Positions 33,471-43,526 of a stretch of DNA of 64,000 nucleotides are shown piece after piece. The DNA comes from Zantedeschia hybrid cultivar. Its lineage: Eukaryota > Streptophyta > Magnoliopsida > Alismatales > Araceae. Every line of letters starts with the position of its first letter. The first letter of the stretch is position 1. The position numbers were made by a program, and so were the translations under genes. The DNA lies in NCBI GenBank assembly GCA_030544215.1, contig JARZZO010000014.1:41631734-41695733 (forward strand), written 5' to 3'. The notes beneath the pieces were generated by a model. It was not told where the DNA came from. It did not search any database and saw only the letters and a program-made list of their open reading frames with translations.

Positions 33471-35518
33471 TCATCGTTTCAAATTGTGCGTCGTTAAACA
33501 CATGAAAACGTTCAATCTAAATTTATCCGGCTCACTCAAATCAAATTTTAGAAATTTAATAGTGATAAGTCCTAGTCGAACCACAGGGAGTTAGAATTTT
33601 AACTTTGAACACTTTGGACTTTAGTTAATCTAAAAATAAGTGAGATTTTAAATAAACTAATTACTTAAGTAAACTAAAATTAAGTTAACTAATGTAACCT
33701 AAAAAAAAACATAATTGCTTGAATTAAACAAATTCCCCCCCCCCCTTTTTTTTCTTTTCTTTTTTCAGAAATTAAACGCAAACACACATAAAAAAAAATA
33801 AGCACAACTAAGATTTATGACAAAGACATTGAAATTTAACTACGTAACTTATTAATTATCTAAAAATTAAGAAACAAATTACAAAGTCTAATTGTTTAAT
33901 GAACTTAAACTAACTAATCAAAATATTAAATACCAATTAGCTATCCCTAAACAATTAAACTAATTTTAAACTAACGGGGGAAGGGAAAGAAAATAGGAGG
34001 CAGCTGGGACAGCTGCTGCGTGTGCAGGTTTTGAAGGAAGCAGCTGCGTGGTGCTTGGAGAGCAGCTTCTGGCCGGCACTGGTGTGGGCTTTGCTGGAGC
34101 TGCTGGCATGGCAGAAGGCTTCACCGCTCAAGCATGCGCTGGGAAACAGGTGCTGGTCCGTGGAGGGCTTCAAGCGCTGGAGGTAGCAGCTGCGTGGACT
34201 TGAAGGCCGGCTAGGTGGTGTGCTGCGAGTGCATGGAGACGGATGCTGCTGGAGGAGGGCTTCACCGGCATGGAGCTGCAGCTGGAGGAGCTTTCTGGCG
34301 TGCGTGGGAGCTTCACCGCAGGATGGAGAAAGGTTGGAGACACGTGGGATGCAGCATGCATGCACGGCTGGTGCGTGGCTGTATCTTGCAGAGCCGCTGG
34401 GGGGGCTGGCTTTGCACGTGGACTTGCTTGGGAGCTTCAGGTGCATGCAGCTTGGAGGTGCAGCAGGCCCGCTGGTGTGTGGACGAACATGCAGGTAGAG
34501 CTTCAACGGGTGCTGTTGGTGGACGGTGCAGCATGCGTGAAGGCTGCTGCGTGCGTGCAGCTGCGTGGAGGTGTTGCTGGGACAGCTGCTGGAAGAGAGA
34601 AGAGAATAGAGAGGGAGGCCCGTGGAGAGGGAGAAATCGAGAGAGAGAAAACAGAGGGAGAGAACCGAAAATTTGCAGAAGGAGAAGGAGGAAAGGAGGC
34701 TGCTGCGGCTAGGAGGAAGAGAGGGATGGCAAGGAGAGAAGAAAACCAGAGAGGAGGAAGGGAGAGAAACAGAGAGAGAGAAGCACCAAGAGAGGGTATG
34801 CGGAGGGAGAGAACAAAGGGAGAGAAAGAGAGAAACTAAGAGAGAGAGAACCGGAGAGAGGGAGAGCCGGAGAGAGGGAGCTGCGGAGGGCGAGATACGA
34901 AAATTAGAGAGCAGAATCTGGGAGAGAGAGGGGGATTATATGGGAGAGAAGAGAGATCGTGTGGAAGAAATTTGGAGAAGGAGTCGGATTCGGATTTGGA
35001 GAGGTTTCTTTAAAAAAAAGAGAGAGAAGATTTTAAAATAAAGAAAGGAAGGGATGTGGCTGGGAAATTGGAGAGAAAGAAGGAAATAAAGGATTTTTGG
35101 GAAACTCCAGAGAAAGAAGGAATCAGAGCAATATTAGGGCATCAAATTGCACTTTTACCCCTGCTTTAGTTGAATTTATTGAAATCCGAACACTGGACCT
35201 CTCCCAAAATTTCCAGAAACTCCACCAGCTGCACTGCATCATCGGCATATCCTGTTCATATAAAATAAATATAAATTAGCGCATTATCATAAAAATATCA
35301 TCATATTTATTCATTTCGTCTCGGTTTTGTCGAAAAACCTCAAATGCTCTATGCTCCTTTAATCACATGAAATTACGATGTTTTTAAGTCAGAATTTGAT
35401 GAAATTGGTACCATTGGACTTGTTACATAATTATCTATCATTTTATGCTATTTTGCAGATAAAAACATCAGTATGATGCATATGATTGCCTTTAAATGAT
35501 CAATTTAACACTTTATCA
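33471..35518 (-). mobile_element. 2048-bp insertion in the E1 gag start, probable solo LTR or non-autonomous element
   Basis: CATCT at 33466-33470 is repeated at 35519-35523, and E2 has one uninterrupted CATCT at the matching place (near 15793), which defines the insertion exactly. Read on the minus strand it starts TGATAAAG and ends CGATGA. A 5-bp duplication and a TG start fit an LTR, but the end is not the usual CA, and no terminal direct repeat was seen. It contains a C-run/T-run (33728-33748), a region rich in GCTG/CTGG (34000-34580) and a purine-rich region (34590-35060). Long plus-strand frames (34215-35041) are low-complexity and I do not believe they are genes. Confidence 0.75.
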
Positions 35519-36125
35519 CATCTCCCCCATTTTCATAGTGATAATTGGATTCAAGAGGGGCATTTACATCTCCCTCATAGTTGACTATAGCTCCCGAAGC
35601 CATGCTCAAATCCCTACCTGATCGAAGTAACATGATATTAGATTTTTTTTTTCAAAGATTTGCAGACGAATTGCACAGAGATTAAGCAATCAAGTGGATG
35701 TTTAACGTTATTTTAGGATTCCTTGTTGGGTTATTTGGATTCAATTAATCACAAATTCACTCAATGGGTAGGATCCTAGTTTCAGTTCAATTTCCACCGT
35801 TATACTCTATGGCTTTCTCTCACAACGTTATGAAAATCTAACTAGGACTTCGATTGGTACAACCAGCCCGATGAACAAGGAGGAATACCTTGATTTTGGG
35901 GACTTATGGAGGTCTTTAACGCCAGCCACTCTAGTCTGATTGAGGGACCGACCCAATCAGAGAAAGGTGAAGACGTCAAGAAAGGTATTCCTAAGAGAAA
36001 AGGGGGGGTGTTAGCCCCAGTGCGTATGACCTGTGGCCGGGATGGCCTCTAATGCTTATTACATTATGTGTAGTAGCAAGCATATCAGAAATCTGAGAAC
36101 TGAAGGAAAAAACAAAAAACTACTT

Positions 36126-36275
36126 GAATCGCGTCGCTGTTGGTCGACGCTATTCAAATAGAACCTTATTTTTTCGTAGAATCTCAGGCAGCAAATAGCA
36201 GAGAAAATTGCCTGAAAGGCGTCGAGTACAAACGACGCGTTAGGAAACGCGTCGCTGCTCCTAAACGCTTTTCAG
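36126..36275. repeat. Three GCGTC-N10-GACGC palindromes in the E1 leader
   Basis: Spacers GCTGTTGGTC, GAGTACAAAC and GCTGCTCCTA, each 10 bases; the last two copies abut. The last right arm is AACGC instead of GACGC. Confidence 0.85.
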
Positions 36276-36480
36276 GTCGCAGAATGAACAATTCAAGAGG
36301 AATTTTTAGATCGATTCCTCCTCAAACACACAGAATAAAAGCGGTAAATAATTGGCTCATGTGAATTTTTTTTATTTCAATTTTTAACAGGATGATTTAT
36401 CATGTAAACAACAAAAACATTCAATCAATCACACATGCTTCTTATCACAATCACAACTCTTCAATCAATCAAACGGGGAG

Positions 36481-36566
36481 GGCAAGATCTTGCCGCAAGG
36501 GTGTGCACGTGGGAATAACAACTAAACTAAAAACTCACCGATCGGTGAGGGCGTGTCGAGAGACAC
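36481..36566 (-). promoter_or_regulatory. Palindromic hairpins next to the E1 primer site
   Basis: GGCAAGATCTTGCC (36481-36494), CTCACCGATCGGTGAG (36534-36549) and GTGTC-GAGA-GACAC (36553-36566). These are the E1 counterparts of 16849-16942; two paired centre bases differ from E2 yet complementarity is kept. Confidence 0.6.
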
Positions 36567-36634
36567 AGGTGGTGCACAAAGAGTGTCCAATTGATGAAAA
36601 ACAAGAATAAAGATTAAAAGATGGCGAGACCAAG

Positions 36635-36650
36635 TCACACCGTGATCGCT
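36635..36650 (-). promoter_or_regulatory. Decayed primer-binding site of E1
   Basis: Counterpart of the E2 site at 17014-17030, with the first bases AGCGATCACGG on the minus strand in place of TGGCGATCACGG and one more change. Seven bases separate it from the LTR. Confidence 0.5.
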
Positions 36651-36657
36651 AAAAAGC

Positions 36658-37945
36658 TGTGAGTGCTCAAATCAGGTGTGTGATTATCATGAGGATTATG
36701 TTGATTATGTGACAAATAAACCTATTAAAAACTAAGTGAATGTGATCGTCAGAAACTTTTAACTAAAAAGTTCCAAAACAAAAGGTTGATCGCCTACCTG
36801 TTTTAGAATTGGGAGATGTTGGAGTCCTTGATTCCCCTCCTTCAGCCGGCTGAAGAAAGAGAACCCTTATGACTTTGTTCTTGCTTTGGATGCTTATGGG
36901 GCTTTGAGAATCGTTCAGATTTCCTTGTTGTTGATTCTCTCATCTTTATCTTCTTTCGTACCTTTGAACCTTGCAAAAAAGTGGAAAAAAATTAAGAACA
37001 ATAAGAACTCAAATAGATGTAGTATCTATTCTAATGAAAATTTTGATCATGCAACTAAACAAAGAATTCACTTGTTTGTGGTCTTTGAAACTCCTTAAAA
37101 CATGGATTGAAAAATAATGCTAGTAAGTGTGTGTTGCATGGAGTGATGTGATGGAATTGTGATGCCAATGTGATGAAAATATGAGAAAGATGTATAAATC
37201 AATTAAGAACTAAGTTGGGTGGCCCTTGGAAAGTCTTGATTCTTGAATGGATCTTAAAAGGACGAAGAAGCGATGAAGAAAGGATGAAGCTTGCTTCAAG
37301 ACTCTTGGAAGTAGTAGCAGCACCTCGATCCTTCAGTGTTTGGGCGTCGTCGCCAAGATTCTTTACTCAATTTTCACTATCATCACTAACTCTTTTAATG
37401 ACCAAGGGGTTGGGTATTTATAGGCTTAAGTTCACGCATCTGCGGTTACTTAAAGATTAACATGAAAGATTTTGAAGTTAATCCAACTAATAAACAGATA
37501 AGCACAGCCTAATTCATCATTATATGTATTTAACTAAAACGCGTCGCCCATGGAAGACGTCTTTTCGACTAATTAAGAAAAGGATAAACATCGGGAAGAA
37601 GAGATAGAATCAGCTTAGGAAACCTAAATGGCGTCGTGCATGGCAGACGTCTTTTAGTTTATTAATAAATTAATTAAAAATCAGAATAATAATCAAAATA
37701 TGAATGAACTCTAAATGGCGTCTACACAGGTCTATGTCTTTTAGAATCTTTTCATATTTTATTAAAAATCTGAGTTAAAATGAATTTCATTAATAAATTT
37801 AAATTATGTATGTCTGACTGATGTCATTTAATTAATTCAGAAAGATTAATAAAAATTAACTAATGATTAAATATCAGACCATTTTGAGGTATTATTATAT
37901 GACATGAAATTTACTCAAAATGATGTCAAAATTAGCGTGTCTACA
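36658..37945 (-). repeat. E1 LTR, high-coordinate copy (5' LTR of the RNA)
   Basis: 1288 bp, partner of 1516-2783. TATA box on the minus strand at 37415-37423 and three U3 palindromes of the GCGTC class at 37538-37745, the last with a decayed right arm (TATGTC). It ends TACA followed by the target duplication CTGCC at 37946-37950. Confidence 0.93.
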
Positions 37946-37950
37946 CTGCC

Positions 37951-38440
37951 CACTTACAACTTTTTACTAGGTTTGTTAAGCCATTGAAAATTGACCTATT
38001 GTTATCCCTGATTCTTTTATAATTAGTACTAAGAGATGTCTTGTCCACAACGTGCATTCATAGATTTAATTAACATTGTCCATTCGTCTGCATTCACTTG
38101 TGTTGCCTAGAAAATTAGAAAAAATCTGCTAATACTTTAAAATACTAGGATAAGTTAGTCCTCTTAAATTTTATAAGGAACTCTTATTTAAATCTATAAT
38201 GTGTGGTTGGTTGGATGTTGATAATCTTAATTCTACTTTTAGGGATGAGTAACTAGAATCGTATTACGCTACTGATCTTTGATCGTTAGTACTTCTACGA
38301 AAAAGTATAGAGACAACATAAGATATAAGTTCATTTATAGTGGTGTTGCAGTATAGATGTATTCTTTTGATTCATTAGATTATGACTAGGCCGTATTTTG
38401 ATCCTGGTCGTATCTAGCATTCATATATATATATATATAT
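37951..38440. other. AT-rich flank, nothing recognised
   Basis: About 490 bp between E1 and the foldback array. No frame, repeat or RNA gene was recognised. With 1339-1510 on the other side it is the DNA that E1 inserted into. Confidence 0.5.
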
Positions 38441-39574
38441 ATATAAAAAGAGAGAGATACATAGAGAGAGAGATGCTAGAATGCGAATTACTGTAGTGCA
38501 TGTAATTGAACCCCACATTGTTTTGAGCTCCATTCCCATATTAAAAAAATAAAAAATTTCATAAATTTTTGTTCAATAACCACCCTTAGGGTCGTTTCCA
38601 TCTCTTGGGACCTAATTTTGACCGTTCGATTGTGGTTTGATCTTGAAACTTGATCTTAAAACATGGAGAAGGGGTCGAAACAGTGCGTGTGATTTATCTG
38701 CATGCACTGTAGCAGATGCACTATAGCACTCCTTTGTGTGTGTGTGTATTACACTTGCTGCATTGCATGAGGTGCAATCTAAATTTTGTAATTTTTTTTA
38801 TTTTTTGAATTTTCTTTGTGATGAGTGTTATCATTCTCGACATGCTCATATATTTTGATCTTCGATTGGACGATCCAAAAAAATCTAAAAAATCAAGAAT
38901 TTGAACAATGGCATTTTTCAATTTTTTGAATATTTTGGGTTATCTGATCAAAGATCAGATTATATGGATGTGTTGAGAACAGCCGGGCCAACCTTTAAAA
39001 AATTCAAAATATAAAAAATATATTTTTTTTAATTGCTGCTACATCCGTCTGCATGCGGTGTGGGCTACATTGCGCGCAAGTCCTACACATATATATATAA
39101 TGCTTGTGGTTAAATTTTGCATGCACTATTTTGAAGTCATGCTCATATTAAAAGAATAAAAATCATAATGCATTTTAAATATCTAATTTTTGCCATAAAA
39201 TTATTTTTATCCTTTTTTATTTGATTTTCACCATCGAATTTTCAGACATTCAATCTAAGCTATCTAATTTTACATGTATAAATAGGTAATGAATATTAAA
39301 ACTTCAAAGGATACGAACAATCCCAGGGACTAATCTGACAGAATTCTATATTTTTACTATTTTTCATAAATTTTTGAAATAAAATTTTTCATGTGCCCGA
39401 TAGATGGCTGAGATTATGTTTTAAGATAGGGCACGATAAGATGGTCAAAATAAAGTCACAAGGGATGAAAACAATCCTAAGAGGGGTTATTGAATATTTA
39501 AAAATTTATGAAAAATTTTACTTTTAAATATTAGGATATAGTCGAAAATAGTGTGTGTCTGCACAGTAGTTCAA

Positions 39575-39590
<16 letters not shown>
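38440..39590. repeat. Diverged foldback unit with an inner MITE-like insert
   Basis: Bounded by (TA)n at 38427-38445 and 39577-39612. The left arm (38460-38740) and right arm (39080-39575) are diverged versions of the arms in the array to the right. Between them, 38745-39075 is itself an inverted repeat with the centre GATCAAAGATCAGAT and the ends CACTTGCTGCAT / TGCTGCTACATC; this inner piece resembles the foldbacks at 50376-50710 and 56455-57065. Confidence 0.55.
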
Positions 39591-39614
<24 letters not shown>

Positions 39615-41308
39615 AGAGAGAGGAATGTAGTGGCGCAACGCGCTATAGCAGTGTGCATCCAAGTTGCACGCATTGTTTTCGACCTCTTCCCCATATTAAT
39701 AAAAAAGAATATTCATCATAAATTTAAAATATTCAATAATCCCTCTTAAGGCTGTTTCCATCCCCTAGGCCTTTATTGTCACTGTCTGATCATATTTTGA
39801 TCTTAAAACTCAATCTTAATCGTCTATCACGTGTATTCAAATCTCGATTTCTAAAAATCATAAAAAATAATAGAAATATATAAAATTGATCTGATTGTCC
39901 TTAGGGTTGTTCTCATCCTCTAGGCTTATTATATTCATCACCATCTAGCTCACATAAGATTAGACGGCTACAATCCATTAGGATACGATCCAACAGTTAA
40001 ATTTAAACTCCAAGAAATGAAAATTATAATATGGGGGTACTTGAATATTTAAAATTTTATGATAATTTTTATTTTATTTTTTAATATGAGAGTGGAGCCA
40101 AAACATAATGTACAACAAGGTTGCACCGATAGTAGATAGCCTAGGTTGCACCACGATATTCCTCTCTTCCTCTTTCTCACTCTCTCTCTCTCTCTCTCTC
40201 TCTCTTATATATATATATATATCATAAATGGAGAGAGAGAGAGAGGCGTGTATGGTGTGAACCGCACCTTGCGTGCGGTCAAACCACATGCACAATTTCG
40301 ACCATTTCCTCATGTTGAAAAAAATAAAAATCACCATAATCTTTTTAAGATTCAATTACCCTCTCAAAGTAATTTTCACCCTTGAAGTTTAAATTTCACT
40401 ATCTGATCATATCTGGATTGATTGTAGTCATGTAATTAGGTGGAAGTAAGTTGGTAATGAATACTAAAACTCTAGGGGATGGAAATAGCCCTAAGGGTAA
40501 TTTGCCAAAAAAAATTATTTTTAACTATTGTTTCATGATTTATAAAAATTGAGATTTACATGTGCTTGATGGATGATTTAGATCAAGTTTCAAGATTGAT
40601 CCATAATTGAACGGTCAAAATAAAGCCCTAAGGGATGAAAACAACTTCAAGAGGGGTTATTAAATATTTAAAAATTTATGCATATTTTTATTTTTTAAAT
40701 ATAGGGATAGAGTCAAAAATAGTGCATGTCTGCGTAGTAGTTATATATATATATAGAAAGAGAGAGAGAGACGAATGTTGTGACGTAACGCACTATAGTA
40801 CTGTGCAACCAGGGTTGCACACATTGTTTTTGACCTCTTTCCCATATTTAAAAAAAGAGAATAAAATTCATAGAAAATTTTTAAATACTCAACAACCTCG
40901 TTAGGGTTGTTTCCATCCCCTAGGACTTTATTTCTACCGTCTGATCGTAGTTCAATCTTAAAACTCAATCTTAGTTGTCTATTAGGTACACGCAAATTTC
41001 GATTTCTAAAAATCATAAAAATATAGTTAAAAAATAAAAAATTGATCATATTGTCTTTAAGGTTGTTTCCATCTTTTAGGATTATAATATTCATCACCAT
41101 CTAACTCACACAAGATTGGATGACTACAATCAATTAGGATACGAAAACAGTGAAATTTAAGCTATAAGGAGTGAAAATTATCCTACGGGGGTACTTGAAT
41201 ATTTAAAATTCTATGGTGATTTTTATTTTATTTTCCAATATGAGAGCGGAGCCAAAACGTACCGTCCAACAAGGTTGCATAGATAGCCTTAGTTGCACCA
41301 TAATATTC

Positions 41309-41382
<74 letters not shown>

Positions 41383-42602
41383 AGAGAGAGAGGCGTGATA
41401 TGGTGTGAACCGCACCTTGCGTACAGTCAAATCACATGCACAATTTCTACTCTGTCCTCATGTTAAAAAAAATAAAAATTACCATAAATTTTTTAAGATT
41501 CAATTACCCCCTCAAGGTAATTTTCACTCTTGGAGCTTAAATATCACTATCTGATCATATCTAGATTGATTGTAGTCATCTAATTAGGTGCAAGCAAGTT
41601 AGTGATGAATATTAAAACTCCACGAGATGGAAATAGCCCTATGGGCAATCTAACAAAATGTCTATTTTTTAACTATTTTTTTATGATTTTTTAAAATCGA
41701 GATTTACATGTGTCCAATGGACGAATTAGATCAAGTTTCAAGATCGATCCATAATTGGATGGTCAAAATAAAGCCTCAAGGGATTGAAACAATCCGAAGG
41801 GGGGTTATAGAATATTTAATTTTAAAAAAAATTTTAAATATGGGAATACGATTGAGTTTTAAGATAAGACACTATCAGATGGTCAAAATAAAGTCACAAA
41901 TGATAGAAACAACCCTAAGAGGGGTTATTGAATATTTAAAAGTTTATGAAGATTTTATTTTTTAAATATAAGAATAGAGTCGAAAATAGTGTGTGTCCGC
42001 ACGATACTTCAACCATATACATATATAAATAGATACATAGATAGACAGATAGAGGGAGAGAGAGAGAGAGAGAGATGCTTTGGCGCAACACACTATAGCA
42101 GTGTGTAACCAGGTTGCATGTATTGTTTTCGACCTCTTCCTCATATTTAAAAAAAATAAAGTTCATCATAAATTTTCAAATATTTAATAATCCTCCTTAG
42201 AGTTGTTTCCATCCCTTAGGGCTTTCTTTTCACCGTCTGATCGTTGTTCGATCTTAAAACTCGATCTTAACTGTCTATCGGGTACATACAAATCTCGATT
42301 TCTAAAAATCATAAAAAATAGTAAAAAAAATTTTTGATTAGATTTTAGTTAGGGTTGTTCCCATCCCCTAGGGTTATAATCTTCATCACCATCTAGTTCA
42401 CACAATATTAGACGGCTACAATCAATTAGGATACAATCCAACAGTGAAATTTCAGCTCTAAGGAGTGAAAATTATCTTATAGGGGTACTTAGATATTTAA
42501 AAATTTATGGTGATTTTTATTTTATTTTTCAATATGAAAATGGAGCCCAAACGTACTATACAACAAGGTTGTATGGATAGCCTTGGTTGCACCACAACAT
42601 TC

Positions 42603-42657
<55 letters not shown>

Positions 42658-43160
42658 TGGATGGAGAGAGAGAGGCGTGCTATAGTGTGAACCACACCAT
42701 GCGTGCGGTCAAACAACATGCACAATTTCAACCCCTTCCTCATATTGAAAAAAAATAAAAATCACCATAAATTTTTAAAGATGTAATTACCCCCTCATGG
42801 TAATTTTCACCATTTGGAGCTTAAATTTCACTGTTCGATCATATCTAGATTTATTGTAGTCATCCAATTAGGTGCAAGCAAGTTGGTGATGAATACTAAA
42901 ACTCCACGGGATGGAAACAACCCTAAGGGTAATCTGAGAAAATTTTTATTTTTTAACTATTTTTTATGATTTTTAAAAATTGAGATTTACATGTGCCCGA
43001 TGGACGATTTAGATCAAGTTTCAAGGTCAATCCATAATTGGATACTCAAAATAAAGCTCCAAGGAAGGGAAACAATCCGACCAAAGGGGGGTTACTGAAT
43101 ATTTAATTTTTTTTTTTTTTTTTTAAAATATGGAGTTAAGGTCCTTTATATATATATATG
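39591..43160. repeat. Array of three inverted-repeat units joined by (TA)n and (GA)n
   Basis: Each unit has a left arm (about 39605-40200, 40760-41310, 42060-42610) and a right arm in opposite orientation (about 40240-40740, 41380-42000, 42660-43120). The arms share blocks such as ACCTTGCGTGCGGTCAAA against its reverse complement-like counterpart, and the text around GTTTCCATCCCCTAG. Tracts of (CT)n or (GA)n followed by (TA)n mark every joint. Several short frames through the arms are repeat-encoded and not genes. The flanking TA runs fit MITE-like elements that insert into TA microsatellites; the head-to-head arrangement could also come from repeated insertion of one element into its own ends. 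Confidence 0.7.
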
Positions 43161-43521
43161 GGAATAGATCAAATGAGCCTCGGGGTGTTAGCTCTGTGTA
43201 TGGCCTACAAGCCAATCATACTTATTCTTGTTCATTTATTAATGGCAATAGACATTCATTATATGTAAATTGTCTCTTTTATGTTATTTGTATCATAGTG
43301 AAGTCCATGACTGTATACAATGATTGTCAGATTGTGATAAGATCATAATAATGACACTGACAATCTATAGACATGTATTGTTAAATTTCCTAGTCAGTAT
43401 ATATCCGAGAAGGACATCGGACATCTAATTAGACTAGCACATATTGCTCCAGCTCATATGATGAGAGTGACTGGTCTCATAGTCACTTATGTGGAGGCAC
43501 TATGTTAAACTTGTAGGTGCT
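43161..43521 (+). repeat. Family B LTR-like repeat, left part
   Basis: Matches 570-900 in reverse orientation (for example the GATCATAATAATGA block near 43340 and CAGCTCATATGATGAG near 43452). Interrupted at 43526 by the solo LTR; continues at 45603. Confidence 0.65.
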
Positions 43522-43526
43522 CATTG

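Larger units (their letters stand above)
35519..36634 (-). other. E1 5' leader and start of gag
   Basis: Homologous to E2 15795-17013. The first ~110 bp match the N-terminal gag coding of E2, cut away by the 2-kb insertion. The rest is leader with three palindromes of the GCGTC class (36126-36160, 36208-36275). Confidence 0.8.
1516..37945 (-). mobile_element. E1: old Tat-lineage LTR retrotransposon with nested insertions
   Basis: Complete but decayed Ty3/Gypsy element transcribed from the minus strand. LTRs are 1516-2783 and 36658-37945, with the 5-bp duplication CTGCC on both sides. In transcription order (high to low coordinates) it holds LTR, primer site, leader, gag-protease, RT/RNase H, second RNase H, integrase, an antisense plant-mobile-domain cassette, 3' internal region and LTR. 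It was later invaded by E2 (3852-18358) and by a 2-kb element (33471-35518). Without these two insertions and their duplicated targets it would be about 19.9 kb, long even for Tat elements. Every protein region carries stops, so the copy is dead. Assignment to Tat rests on the second, cellular-type RNase H between RT and integrase. Confidence 0.92.

Noticed and set aside
34215..35041. Overlapping 90-198-codon plus-strand frames
   Set aside because: Purine-rich or GCTG-rich low-complexity DNA in the 2-kb insertion; three frames open at once and no domain.
40146..40385. Short frames rich in Tyr/Ile and Arg/Glu in the foldback array
   Set aside because: They translate (TA)n and (GA)n microsatellites.
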